Notes under the pieces: model-generated
What the model saw: only the letters and a program-made list of their open reading frames with translations
What the model was told of the DNA's origin: nothing
Database searches by the model: none
Position numbers and translations under genes: made by a program
DNA from: Serinibacter salmoneus
GTDB taxonomy: Bacteria > Actinomycetota > Actinomycetes > Actinomycetales > Beutenbergiaceae
Length of the DNA: 64,000 nt
Direction: 5' to 3'
Assembly: GCF_002563925.1 (NCBI RefSeq)
Contig: NZ_PDJD01000001.1
Location: 2,610,973-2,674,972 of the forward strand
Shown: positions 37,628-46,197 of the stretch, one piece after another
How the letters are laid out: each line of letters starts with the position of its first letter
Numbering within the stretch: position 1 is the stretch's first letter

Positions 37628-39802
37628 TCAGGCGCTCGCGCGCTGTCCCCCGACTCGCCCGGCGCCCTTCGCGCGCCCCTTGGCCGTGTCCTTCTCCGAG
37701 ACCGGGGCCCGACCCGTGGCCCGTTCCTGACTGTGGTACGCCATCGCCTCGGCCTGCCGCGCCGCCTCCGCGCCGGTGGCGATGTCGGCACGCAGGTGCT
37801 CGTCGCCGTACCCGAAGGAGTCCACGATGCTGCGCAGGTGCGGGCGCAGCCGCTTCAGCAGACGCTCCACGTAGGAGGTCACCGTGCGGGCACGCTGTGC
37901 GGACAGGCGCCCGTTGACCACGTACCAGGCCATGTGGTCCTCGATCGTGGTGAGCGCGAACACGTCCCGCAGCCAGGTCATCACACGCTTCGCCTGCGGG
38001 TCGGTGATGGCCTCCAGCGCCCCGGTGAACGCCTCCCACTGCATGAGTTCGCCGTGCGCGCGAGCGGCCTCGATCAGCTCGACCTGGTTCTCGTCGAACG
38101 CGGCGGCCTTCTCCACCGGGCTGCCCTTCTGGCTCGCGCGCAGCCGCAGCGCGATCTCCTCGACCATGGACTCCACGCGGTCCTCCAGCAGCTCGCGCTG
38201 CACGGCCGGGTCACGCAGTTCCTCCGCAGAGCGGGCGCGCGAACCCCAGTCCCGGATGGACTGGGAGGCCCGGCGCAGCGGCGTACGGTGCAGGGCCATG
38301 TCGCCGGCGCGGTCCGCGACCCAGCGCACCTGACCGGCCACGTCCATCTGCGCCGTCGAGCGCCCGTAGTCCGTCAGCAGGCGCTTGCCGACCAACTGGA
38401 GCAGCACCGTGTTGTCGCCCTCGAAGGTGGCGTAGACGTCCATGTCGGCGCGCAGGCTGACTAGACGGTTCGCGGCAAGGAAGCCCTGCCCACCGCACGC
38501 CTCCCGCGCGGTCTGCAGGGTGTCCAGTGCGTGCCAGGTGGACAGGGACTTGGCGGCCGCCGCGAGGGTCTCCAGGTCCTGGCGGTCCTCGTCGGTGTCG
38601 TGTTCACCGGAGAAGACGCCGTGGAAGCGCTCGAGCAGGTCGTTGTGCAGGAACTGCACCGCGAGCGTGCGTGCGAGACGGGGGATCAGGCGCCGCCGGT
38701 GGGTGCCGTAGTCCATCAGCACCGTCTCGACGTCGGGGTCGGCGCCGGTGAACTGGCGGCGCTCCGTGCCGTACCGGATGGCGATGGCCAGGGCCATCTT
38801 GGAGACGACCGCCGCCGCGCCGTCCAGCGAGACGCGCCCCTGCACGAGAGTCGAGAGCATCGTGAAGAAGCGCCGCCCGGGCGAGGCGATGGGAGAGGAG
38901 TACTCGCCGTCGGGCGCCACCTGGCCGTAGCGGTCCAACAGGTTGGTGCGCGGGATGCGCACGTGATCGAAGGCCAGACGACCGTTGTCGATGCCGTTCA
39001 GGCCACCCTTGACGCCGTCGTCCTCGGACTGGATGCCCGGGAGCATCGGGTAGGCGCCACGCTCGTCCTTGGGGGCGGTGGTGTCCCGGATCGGCACGTA
39101 GAAGGCGTGCACGCCGTGGTTCACGCCCCGGGAGATCAGTTGGGCGAACACGACCGCCGCGACCCCGTGCAGGGCGGCGTTGCCGAGGTAGTCCTTCCAC
39201 GCCGCCCGGAAGGGGGTGTGGATGACGAATTCCTCGGTCTCGGGGTCGTAGGTGGCCGTGGTGCCGATCGAGGCGACGTCGCTACCGTGTCCGATCTCCG
39301 TCATCGCGAAGGCGCCGGGCACCTCCAGGGTCATGATGCCGGGGAGGAACTCCTCGTGGTTGTGCTCGGTGCCCAGGTGCAGCACGGCGGCACCGAACAG
39401 ACCCCACTGCACGCCGGCCTTGATCTGCACGGACGGGTCGGCGACCACGAGTTCCTCGAAGCTGGCGATGTTCCCGCCGGGGTTGTCCTCGCCGCCCATC
39501 CGCGTGGGGAAGGCGCGCTGGACCTCGCTCGCGTCGGCGAGCTTCTGCAGCGCCGCGAGCACCCGATCGCGGTGCTCGGGGACCGGCAGGCCGGGGACGT
39601 GCACCAGGTCCGGGTCGGTGGCCACGGTGCGGGAGTGGCGGCGCAGCTCGGCCCAACGCCCGTCGAGCAGGTCACCCAGCTCCCGGATCGCGGCCTCGGT
39701 CAGGGGCGTGGCGTGGTCGGTCGGCGTGGTCAGGCCGGGGGCCGTCCCGGCCGTGGTCGCGGTGCCGTCCTTGTCGGTGGCGCTCTGCTCGGTGAACTCC
39801 AT
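37628..39802 (-). CDS. Acyl-CoA dehydrogenase/oxidase family protein
   Basis: 724-aa flavoprotein, far longer than ordinary ~380-aa acyl-CoA dehydrogenases and of acyl-CoA oxidase size. Start at 39800-39802 behind GAAGGAGTCACC. Middle domain AMTEIGHGSDVASIGTTATY (FAD/substrate loop), VRIPRTNLLDRYGQV, TMLSTLVQGRVSLDGAAAVV and the C-terminal ACREACGGQGFLAANRLV region. Introduces the alpha-beta double bond in beta-oxidation; whether electrons go to oxygen or ETF is not decidable here. Upstream of it, in the same direction, is the tetR gene (47 bases), so they may be cotranscribed. Confidence 0.88.
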   Translation of the reverse strand: MEFTEQSATDKDGTATTAGTAPGLTTPTDHATPLTEAAIRELGDLLDGRWAELRRHSRTVATDPDLVHVPGLPVPEHRDRVLAALQKLADASEVQRAFPTRMGGEDNPGGNIASFEELVVADPSVQIKAGVQWGLFGAAVLHLGTEHNHEEFLPGIMTLEVPGAFAMTEIGHGSDVASIGTTATYDPETEEFVIHTPFRAAWKDYLGNAALHGVAAVVFAQLISRGVNHGVHAFYVPIRDTTAPKDERGAYPMLPGIQSEDDGVKGGLNGIDNGRLAFDHVRIPRTNLLDRYGQVAPDGEYSSPIASPGRRFFTMLSTLVQGRVSLDGAAAVVSKMALAIAIRYGTERRQFTGADPDVETVLMDYGTHRRRLIPRLARTLAVQFLHNDLLERFHGVFSGEHDTDEDRQDLETLAAAAKSLSTWHALDTLQTAREACGGQGFLAANRLVSLRADMDVYATFEGDNTVLLQLVGKRLLTDYGRSTAQMDVAGQVRWVADRAGDMALHRTPLRRASQSIRDWGSRARSAEELRDPAVQRELLEDRVESMVEEIALRLRASQKGSPVEKAAAFDENQVELIEAARAHGELMQWEAFTGALEAITDPQAKRVMTWLRDVFALTTIEDHMAWYVVNGRLSAQRARTVTSYVERLLKRLRPHLRSIVDSFGYGDEHLRADIATGAEAARQAEAMAYHSQERATGRAPVSEKDTAKGRAKGAGRVGGQRASA

Positions 39803-39849
39803 GGTGACTCCTTCGTCGTGCCGCGGGCGGCGGTGTTCTTCGGGCGCGG

Positions 39850-40518
39850 TCAGCGCCCGCGGTGGTCCTGCGAGACTGGAACGGGTGAGGGGCTCGTGCC
39901 GTGGCACACCCACTCGGTGATGGTGTCGGTGAGGTCCTCCAGAGCGCCGGCTCGGGAGTCCGCGTCGTGGGAGGTCTGCTGCAGCCACACCTCGGCTGCG
40001 CCGCGCACGAACCCGATCACGCCGCCCGCCCACGTGTCGGCGAGCCCGGGTGGCCTACCCGAGGCGGCCAGGACCTCGGCGAGCACGGGCACCAGGAGGG
40101 CAGCGGCGTCATCGGCGAGCGTGCGCATCGGACCGGTCCCGGAGTCGGCCTCCCCGCGCGTGACGAACGCGTAGACCGAGGGGGAGCGGGAGATCATCTC
40201 CAGGTAGACGCGCACCATGCTCGCGATGACGTCGTGCGGTTCCCGGGCACCACTGGTCGCGCGGGCGAGGGCGTCGCCCAGATCGACCAGCACGGCTTCA
40301 CCGATCGCCGTCTGCAGGCCGGTGCGGTCGGTGAAGTACCGGTAGACGATGGACTTCGAGGTGCCGATGGCACCCGCGATCTCGTCCATCGACAGGTCCG
40401 AGCCGCCATGGTGGATGGCGCGGCGAGCGGCGTGCGTCAACTCAGCGCGCCGCTGGGCGCGATGCTGCTCCCAGCGGCGGGAGCGACCATCGCCACTGAC
40501 CTCGGCCACCTCACTCAT
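39850..40518 (-). CDS. TetR-family transcriptional regulator
   Basis: 222 aa. N-terminal helix-turn-helix (about residues 43-62: SMDEIAGAIGTSKSIVYRYF) and a C-terminal ligand domain of the TetR_C type. Start at 40516-40518 places an imperfect 31-bp palindrome directly before the ATG, indicating autoregulation. Divergent from the HMG-CoA reductase gene and upstream of the acyl-CoA oxidase gene. Effector probably an acyl-CoA (inference from context). Confidence 0.9.
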   Translation of the reverse strand: MSEVAEVSGDGRSRRWEQHRAQRRAELTHAARRAIHHGGSDLSMDEIAGAIGTSKSIVYRYFTDRTGLQTAIGEAVLVDLGDALARATSGAREPHDVIASMVRVYLEMISRSPSVYAFVTRGEADSGTGPMRTLADDAAALLVPVLAEVLAASGRPPGLADTWAGGVIGFVRGAAEVWLQQTSHDADSRAGALEDLTDTITEWVCHGTSPSPVPVSQDHRGR

Positions 40519-40549
40519 GAAACTCAGAGTATCAGGTACTTGGAGTTTC
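40519..40549. promoter_or_regulatory. Putative TetR operator
   Basis: 31-bp imperfect palindrome with outer arms GAAACTC and GAGTTTC and inner AGTATCAGGTACT. It abuts the tetR start and lies in the 92-bp divergent promoter with the HMG-CoA reductase gene. Its core recurs before the thiolase operon at 43400-43411. Confidence 0.65.
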
Positions 40550-40610
40550 GCCCACTGACCCGGGAGTGCCCACCGGGGCCGATGGCGGGTACCAGTAGTA
40601 CCGTCAGGCG

Positions 40611-41660
40611 GTGATGAGCGAACAGGCACACACCCCGATCCCGCTGAAGTGGGTCGGCCCGCTGCGCATCAGCGGCGACGTCACCGACGAGATCAGCGTC
40701 CCGCTGGCCACCTACGAGACCCCGCTGTGGCCGTCTGTCGGTCGTGGCGCACGGATCTCCTCCCTGATCGACGGGGGCATCCGTGCCGTCGTGGTCGATG
40801 AGCGGATGAGCCGGTCGGTCGTCTTCGAGGCGGACGACGCCGCCACCGCCCTGGCTGCCTGGCGGCGCCTGGAATCCTCCCGCGAGGAACTGCAGTCGGT
40901 GATCTCCGCGACGAGCAGATTCGCCCGGTTGATCGATCTGCACGTGCAGATCGTGGGCGACCTGCTCTTCCTGCGCTTCGAGTTGACGACCGGGGACGCC
41001 TCCGGGCACAACATGGTGACACTGGCGGCCGAGCGGTTGATGGACCACATCCTCAGCGTCGAACCCGGGCTGCGGTACGGCTCGATCTCGGGCAACTACT
41101 GCACGGACAAGAAGACCTCGGCTGTCAACGGCATCCTCGGGCGCGGCAAGAACGTGGTCACCGAGGCCCTCATCCCGCGCGAGCTGGTGACCAAGCGGCT
41201 GCGCACTACCGCCGAGCGGATGGCCACGCTCAACACCCGCAAGAACCTCCTCGGCTCCCTCGTGGCCGGGTCGCTGCGCAGCGCGAACGCGCACTACGCG
41301 AACATGCTGCTTGCCTTCTACCTCGCCACCGGCCAGGACGCGGCCAATATCGTCGAGGGGTCGCAGGGCATCACCCGGGCCGAGGACCGCGACGGCGACC
41401 TCTACTTCTCCTGCACCCTGCCGCACCTGATCGTGGGGTCCGTGGGCAACGGCAAGGGCCTGCCGCAGGTCGAGGAGGCACTCACGCGCCTGGGGTGCCG
41501 CGAGGATCGCCCTGCGGGCGAGAACGCGCGACGACTGGCCGTCTTGGCGGCCGCCGCAGTGTGGTGCGGGGAGCTCTCGCTCATGGCGGCCCAGACCAAT
41601 CCAGGTGAACTGATGCGGTCACATGTGGTGCTGGAACGCGGTTCCCGCCCAACCCCATGA
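40611..41660 (+). CDS. Hydroxymethylglutaryl-CoA reductase (class I type)
   Basis: Reduces HMG-CoA to mevalonate with NADPH. 349 aa, the length of the soluble Streptomyces enzymes of mevalonate gene clusters. Catalytic residues are in place: Glu36 (LATYETPLW), Lys167 (NYCTDKKTS), Asp243 (ATGQDAANIVEG) and His338 (RSHVV). Also GHNMVTLA and GRGKNVVTEALIP. Start GTG at 40611 or ATG three bases later. Stops 189 bases before HMG-CoA synthase. The mevalonate kinases, decarboxylase and isomerase that usually precede these two genes are absent from the window. Confidence 0.95.
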   Translation: MMSEQAHTPIPLKWVGPLRISGDVTDEISVPLATYETPLWPSVGRGARISSLIDGGIRAVVVDERMSRSVVFEADDAATALAAWRRLESSREELQSVISATSRFARLIDLHVQIVGDLLFLRFELTTGDASGHNMVTLAAERLMDHILSVEPGLRYGSISGNYCTDKKTSAVNGILGRGKNVVTEALIPRELVTKRLRTTAERMATLNTRKNLLGSLVAGSLRSANAHYANMLLAFYLATGQDAANIVEGSQGITRAEDRDGDLYFSCTLPHLIVGSVGNGKGLPQVEEALTRLGCREDRPAGENARRLAVLAAAAVWCGELSLMAAQTNPGELMRSHVVLERGSRPTP

Positions 41661-41752
41661 CCGTCCACACGAGCGGGGCCACGCCGGGTACCGGGCTCTC
41701 ACAAGACGTGGAGATCACGTGGAGGGTCCGTCCAGGTAGGCTGGTCGGGTCG

Positions 41753-41778
41753 TTCACCAAGTGAAGTAGGTCCATAAT
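41753..41778 (+). promoter_or_regulatory. Promoter of HMG-CoA synthase with small palindrome
   Basis: TTCAC-CAA-GTGAA (41753-41765) lies about where a -35 would be, followed by CATAAT (41773-41778), a good -10. This suggests HMG-CoA synthase has its own promoter besides any read-through from the reductase gene. Nothing else is seen in 41661-41849. Confidence 0.45.
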
Positions 41779-41849
41779 CATGGGTGGGCATCGCCGGTGC
41801 CCCGCCCCGGCAGCCCCCGAGGCGCACGCGAGAAGGAGCCAACGCCACC

Positions 41850-43049
41850 ATGTCCCAGCCCGAGTCGGTGACGCCGGCGTCGATCGGCATCCACGATCTC
41901 GCACTGGCGACCTCGCACTACCGGCTCGACCTCGGTGCGCTCGCCGACCACCAGGGGATCGATCCCGCGAAGTACTCGGTCGGCATCGGCCAGGACGTGA
42001 TGAGCGTGCTCGCCCCGGACGAGGACATCGTCACGATGGCCGCCGAGGCCACCGCCCGGATCCTCGAGCGCAACGGGATGGACGGCATCCGCACCCTGCT
42101 GTTCGCCACGGAGAGTGGCATCGACCAGTCGAAGTCCGCCGGCGTGTACGTGCACCAACTGGTGGGCCTGCCCGAGACCGTTCGTGTGGTCGAGTTGAAG
42201 CAGGCCTGCTACTCCGCCACGGCGGCGCTGCAGTTCGCCATCGGCCTCATCGCCCGCGACCCTTCGCAGAAGGTGCTCGTGGTCGCCTCCGACGTCGCGC
42301 GCTACGACCTGGGCTCCTCCGGGGAATCCACCCAGGGCGCCGCGGCCGCCGCGATGCTCGTCCAGGCCAACCCGGGCCTCATGGCAGTGGCGAACCCTGC
42401 GGGCGTCTTCACCCAGGACGTCATGGACTTCTGGCGCCCGAACTACCGCTCCACCGCGCTGGTGGACGGCAAGGGCTCGATCAAGGCCTACCTCAATGCC
42501 ATCGGCGGCGCCTGGACGGACTACCTGAACCAGGGCGGCGCCCCGTTCGAGTCCTTCGCCTCGATCTGCTACCACCAGCCGTTCACCAAGATGGCGAGCA
42601 AGGCGCATCGCCACCTCGCCGTGATGGCCGGCCAGAACCCCGCTCCGGCCGAGGTCGCGGACTACCTCGCCGACACGATGCGCTACAACCGGCTGATCGG
42701 GAACTCCTACACCGCCTCGGTGTACGTGGCCCTGGCCTCGCTGCTGGACACCCACGACGGCGATCTCACCGGCGCACGGGTCGGCCTGGCGAGCTACGGG
42801 TCGGGCTCGGTGGCGGAGTTCTTCGGCGGCGTCATCCAACCCGGGTACCGCGACCTGCTGCGGGTGCAGGAGCACCGCTCGATCATCGAGCGGCGGATCC
42901 CCCTGGACCACACGGCCTACGAGGTGCTGCACAAGACCACCCTTCCGGAGGACGGCCGCGAGTACCGTACGGCCGCCGAGACCACCGGACCGTTCCGGTT
43001 CGCCGGCATGGGTGAGCACATGCGCCGCTACGAGCGCACCACCGACTGA
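41850..43049 (+). CDS. Hydroxymethylglutaryl-CoA synthase
   Basis: Condenses acetyl-CoA and acetoacetyl-CoA to HMG-CoA. 399 aa from the ATG at 41850 (AAGGAG 11 bases upstream); an upstream ATG in frame lacks a ribosome site. Catalytic triad Glu88 (FATESGIDQ), Cys120 (LKQACYSATAALQ) and His242 (YHQPFTKMAS). Also SYGSGSVAEFF near the C terminus. Highly like the actinobacterial enzymes of mevalonate clusters. Together with the reductase and the thiolase nearby (43473) it supplies acetyl-CoA to mevalonate. Confidence 0.96.
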   Translation: MSQPESVTPASIGIHDLALATSHYRLDLGALADHQGIDPAKYSVGIGQDVMSVLAPDEDIVTMAAEATARILERNGMDGIRTLLFATESGIDQSKSAGVYVHQLVGLPETVRVVELKQACYSATAALQFAIGLIARDPSQKVLVVASDVARYDLGSSGESTQGAAAAAMLVQANPGLMAVANPAGVFTQDVMDFWRPNYRSTALVDGKGSIKAYLNAIGGAWTDYLNQGGAPFESFASICYHQPFTKMASKAHRHLAVMAGQNPAPAEVADYLADTMRYNRLIGNSYTASVYVALASLLDTHDGDLTGARVGLASYGSGSVAEFFGGVIQPGYRDLLRVQEHRSIIERRIPLDHTAYEVLHKTTLPEDGREYRTAAETTGPFRFAGMGEHMRRYERTTD

Positions 43050-43052
43050 CCC

Positions 43053-43096
43053 CTTCGCGAGAGGGTTCTGCAGGCACCGCGAGAGGGTTCTGCAGG
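43053..43096. repeat. 22-bp dispersed repeat, two tandem units (reverse orientation)
   Basis: Units 43053-43074 and 43075-43096, core CGCGAGAGGGTTCTGCAGG, starting four bases after the HMG-CoA synthase stop. They form the left arm of an inverted pair enclosing the dinB-like remnant. Locus-specific bases are AACCCTC (forward sense), shared with the right arm. Confidence 0.9.
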
Positions 43097-43116
43097 CCTT
43101 CTGCCACGATCGGGTC

Positions 43117-43336
43117 ATGACGAACTCGATCGAACCGGACACCAAGGACTGGACCAGTCGTGGCTGAGGAGTTGGCCGACGCGGGCCTCACGCTCGCGGC
43201 GGCCTTCGAGTCGGTGACCGAGGCGGATCACGCGCGCCGCGGCCTGCGCTCCAACGGGTCGGAGTTCACGGTGCGGACGCTGGGCCAGTACTTCTGGCAC
43301 GACGCGCACCACCATCTCCACGACGTCGGGGCGTGA
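43117..43336 (+). pseudogene. DinB-family remnant with internal deletion
   Basis: The 5' end reads MTNSIEPDTKDWTSRG then stops (TGA); SIEPDTKDWTW is the typical opening of actinobacterial DinB/mycothiol-transferase-like proteins. In another frame, from 43160, follows a C-terminal part ending SNGSEFTVRTLGQYFWHDAHHHLHDVGA and TGA at 43334-43336, the usual DinB ending. The middle of the ~180-residue protein, including most metal-ligand histidines, is gone and the frames do not match. Framed on both sides by the repeat arrays at 43053-43096 and 43337-43380. Confidence 0.8.
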
Positions 43337-43380
43337 CCTGCAGAACCCTCTCGCGGTACCTGCAGAACCCTCTCGCGCGC
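43337..43380. repeat. 22-bp dispersed repeat, two tandem units (forward orientation)
   Basis: Units 43337-43358 and 43359-43380, core CCTGCAGAACCCTCTCGCG. The array begins directly after the remnant's stop codon and is the inverse of the array at 43053-43096 (40 of 44 bases match by eye). Confidence 0.9.
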
Positions 43381-43399
43381 GATCGACCCAGCGGTGTGA

Positions 43400-43411
43400 A
43401 GTATCCGGTAC
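43400..43411. promoter_or_regulatory. Second copy of the putative TetR motif
   Basis: AGTATCCGGTAC differs at one base from the core of the palindrome before tetR (AGTATCAGGTAC at 40528-40539). It lies 62 bases before the thiolase start, in its promoter region; GAGTAC (43415-43420) and TAGACA-like sequence follow. Confidence 0.55.
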
Positions 43412-43472
43412 GCTGAGTACTAGACATCCGATCGCAACGACGCGCTCACCGCGTCCCTCACAAGGAGACACG

Positions 43473-44840
43473 ATGGCCCGCACGACCGCCACGACCAGCC
43501 CCACCGACACCACGGACACCACGGACACCACGGCCGAGACCACCCGCCCCAACGGCACCGCCGTCGTGGTCGGCGGCAACCGCACCCCGTTCGCCAAGGC
43601 CGGCAAGCAGTTCGCCGGTGCCAGCAACCTCGACATGCTCACGGCCACCCTGGAGGCGCTGGTCGCGCGCTTCGGCCTGTCCGGCGTCACGCTCGGTGAG
43701 GTCCGCGCCGGCGCCGTGCTGAACCACAGCAAGGACTTCAACCTCGCCCGCGAGGCGGTACTCGGCACCCCGCTGGACCCGCACACCAACGCCGTGACGA
43801 TCCAGCGCGCCTGCGCCACCAGCATCGAGGCCGCCTGGGACATCGCCAACAAGATCACCCTCGGGCAGATCGACTCGGGCATCGCCGCGGGCGCCGACTC
43901 CACCTCGGACGCCCCGATCGTGGTCAGCGACCGGCTGCGCCGCGTGCTGCTGAAGATGAACGCCGCGAAGAAGCCGCTGGACAAGCTCAAGCTCGTCGGG
44001 CAGATCCGCCCCAGCGACCTGGCCCCCGTGGCCCCGAACGTCAACGAGCCCCGCACCGGGCTGTCGATGGGTGAGCACCAGGCCCTGACCAACCTGCAGT
44101 GGCAGGTCACCCGCGAGGCGCAGGACGCCATCGCCGCGGCCAGTCACCAGAATCTGGCTGCGGCCTGGGACGCGGGCTACTTCGACGACCTCGTCACCCC
44201 GTTCCGTGGACTCACCCGCGACGCCACGCTGCGCCCCGACACCACCACCGAGACCCTCGCCGGGCTGCGCACCGTGTTCGGCAACGGCCACCCGAACCCC
44301 ACGATGACGGCCGGGAACTCCACCCCGCTGTCCGACGGCGCGGCCGCCGTGCTCATCTCCTCCCCGGACTGGGCCGCCGAGCGCAACCTGCCGGCCCTGG
44401 CGCGGATCGTGGACGCCGAGGCCGCCGCCGTGGACTTCGTGCACGGCGAGGAGGGGCTACTGATGGGCGGCGCCTACGCCGTACCCCGCCTACTGGCACG
44501 TCAGGGCCTGCGCCTGGAGGACATCGACCTGGTGGAGATCCACGAGGCCTTCGCCGGCGTGGTCGTGGCCACCACCACCGCGTGGGCGGACGAGGAGTTC
44601 TGCCAGACCAAGCTCGGCCTGCCTGCCCTGGGCCAGGTCGACCCCGAGCGCCTGAACGTGACCGGCTCCTCCCTCGCGGCGGGGCACCCGTTCGCCGCCA
44701 CCGGCGCCCGGATCGTGGCCACTCTGGCCACCCTGCTCGCCGAGCGCCGCGCGCAGGACTCCGACGGCGGCCCGATCCGCGGGCTCATCTCCGTGTGCGC
44801 CGCCGGTGGCCAGGCCGTCGCGATGCTGCTGGAGGCCTGA
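43473..44840 (+). CDS. Acetyl-CoA C-acyltransferase (thiolase), FadA2/FadI-like
   Basis: 455-aa thiolase that condenses or cleaves acyl-CoA. Start behind AAGGAGACACG. Nucleophile Cys114 in TIQRACATSIEA, His in GSSLAAGHPFAATGARI, and second Cys in ISVCAAGGQAVA, in the usual order. The N terminus has a short (DTT)n low-complexity stretch before the domain. Order thiolase-FabG4-HtdX copies the M. tuberculosis fadA2/fabG4/htdX neighbourhood. It could serve beta-oxidation, fatty acid elongation or supply of acetoacetyl-CoA to the nearby HMG-CoA synthase. Confidence 0.93.
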   Translation: MARTTATTSPTDTTDTTDTTAETTRPNGTAVVVGGNRTPFAKAGKQFAGASNLDMLTATLEALVARFGLSGVTLGEVRAGAVLNHSKDFNLAREAVLGTPLDPHTNAVTIQRACATSIEAAWDIANKITLGQIDSGIAAGADSTSDAPIVVSDRLRRVLLKMNAAKKPLDKLKLVGQIRPSDLAPVAPNVNEPRTGLSMGEHQALTNLQWQVTREAQDAIAAASHQNLAAAWDAGYFDDLVTPFRGLTRDATLRPDTTTETLAGLRTVFGNGHPNPTMTAGNSTPLSDGAAAVLISSPDWAAERNLPALARIVDAEAAAVDFVHGEEGLLMGGAYAVPRLLARQGLRLEDIDLVEIHEAFAGVVVATTTAWADEEFCQTKLGLPALGQVDPERLNVTGSSLAAGHPFAATGARIVATLATLLAERRAQDSDGGPIRGLISVCAAGGQAVAMLLEA

Positions 44841-44841
44841 G

Positions 44842-46197
44842 ATGGCGACCGTCCCGGCACCCCTGCGCGGCGTGCAGAAGCAGATCTCCCGCACCCTCAC
44901 CGGCGCCCTCGGACTCACCGAGCCGGTGGCGCTGCGCCGCACCGACCCCACCCGGGTGGATGATCCCCTCACCGCCGGACCCGTCCTGGTGATCGGCGAG
45001 GGACCCGGCACCGACGCCCTCGCGGCGACCCTGCGTGGCTGGGACCTCGACGTGCGGCGGCACGCCGCCGAGGACGGCCCCGCCGAGCAGCGCTGGGGCG
45101 CGGTGGTCCTCGACCTCACCGACATCACCGAGCCGGGCGAGGAGTCCGAGCGGATCCTGGCGCTGGCCGGCACGCTGCGCGAACTCGCGCGCTGCGCGCG
45201 CATCATCACGATCTCCCGCAGCGCCGACGGCGTGGCCGACCCGGCCCTGGCCGCCGCCCGGGAGGCGGTGGAGGGGCTGGTGCGATCCCTGGGCAAGGAG
45301 CTGCGGGCAGGCGCCACCGCGAACGGGATCCTGGTGGCCGACGGCGTGGCGCTGGAGAGCCCGGCCGTCACCGGGGCGCTGCGCTTCCTGATCTCGGCCC
45401 GCTCGGCCTTCGTGGACGGGCAACTGCTGCCCGTCACCGGCCCCGGCACCGCGCCCGAGGACTGGCGCCGCCCGCTGGAGGGGCTGGTGGCCGTGGTCAC
45501 CGGCGCCGCCCGCGGCATCGGCGCGCAGACCGTGCGGACCCTGGCGCGTGACGGCGCCCGCGTGCTCGGGGTGGACGTGCCCGCGGCGGGGCAGAGCCTC
45601 GCGGCGGTGATGAACGAGGTCGGCGGCGTGGCGCTGCAACTGGACATCACCGCGCCGGAGGCCGCCGCCACGATCCTGCAGCGCGCCACCTCCGCCTTCG
45701 GCGGCCTGGACGTGCTCGTGCACAACGCCGGGATCCTGCGCGACAAGCTGCTGGCGAACATGACCGAGCAGAAGTGGGACTCGGTGATCGCGGTGAACCT
45801 TGCCGCGCAGCTACGCATCACCACGGCCCTCGCCCTCGAGTTGCCGCACCTGGTGCAGATCTCCCTCGCCTCCACCTCCGGTATCGCCGGGAACCGCGGC
45901 CAGACGAACTACGGCTACTCCAAGGCCGGCGTCATCGGCGCCACCCGCGCCTGGGCGCCGATCCTCGCCGCCGGCGGCGGCCGTGCGAACGCGGTGGCGC
46001 CCGGGTTCATCGAGACCGAGATGACCGCCTCCATCCCCCGGGCCCAGCGGGAGATCTCCCGCCGGGTGGCCTCGCTCGGGCAGGGCGGGCAGCCGGTGGA
46101 CGTGGCCGAGGCCATCGCCTACCTCGCCTCCCCGCAGGCCGGCGGCGTCAACGGCCAGGTGCTGCGGGTGTGCGGGCAGAACCTGGTGGGCCGCTGA
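44842..46197 (+). CDS. 3-oxoacyl-(ACP/CoA) reductase, FabG4-like
   Basis: 451-aa short-chain dehydrogenase, twice the size of ordinary FabG. The N-terminal ~210 residues are a flavodoxin-like domain, as in mycobacterial FabG4; the C-terminal part is a full SDR: cofactor motif VTGAARGIGAQTV (about residue 218), VHNAGILRDKLLANM, active Ser in SLASTSGIAG and YSKAG Tyr/Lys (about 357). FabG4 reduces beta-ketoacyl-CoA with NADH. Starts one base after the thiolase stop and overlaps the next gene (ATGA). Confidence 0.93.
   Translation: MATVPAPLRGVQKQISRTLTGALGLTEPVALRRTDPTRVDDPLTAGPVLVIGEGPGTDALAATLRGWDLDVRRHAAEDGPAEQRWGAVVLDLTDITEPGEESERILALAGTLRELARCARIITISRSADGVADPALAAAREAVEGLVRSLGKELRAGATANGILVADGVALESPAVTGALRFLISARSAFVDGQLLPVTGPGTAPEDWRRPLEGLVAVVTGAARGIGAQTVRTLARDGARVLGVDVPAAGQSLAAVMNEVGGVALQLDITAPEAAATILQRATSAFGGLDVLVHNAGILRDKLLANMTEQKWDSVIAVNLAAQLRITTALALELPHLVQISLASTSGIAGNRGQTNYGYSKAGVIGATRAWAPILAAGGGRANAVAPGFIETEMTASIPRAQREISRRVASLGQGGQPVDVAEAIAYLASPQAGGVNGQVLRVCGQNLVGR

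Noticed and set aside
43473-43560. Minisatellite in the thiolase 5' end
   Set aside because: The short ACC/GAC repeats only encode a Thr/Asp-rich N terminus; no sign of phase variation is visible.
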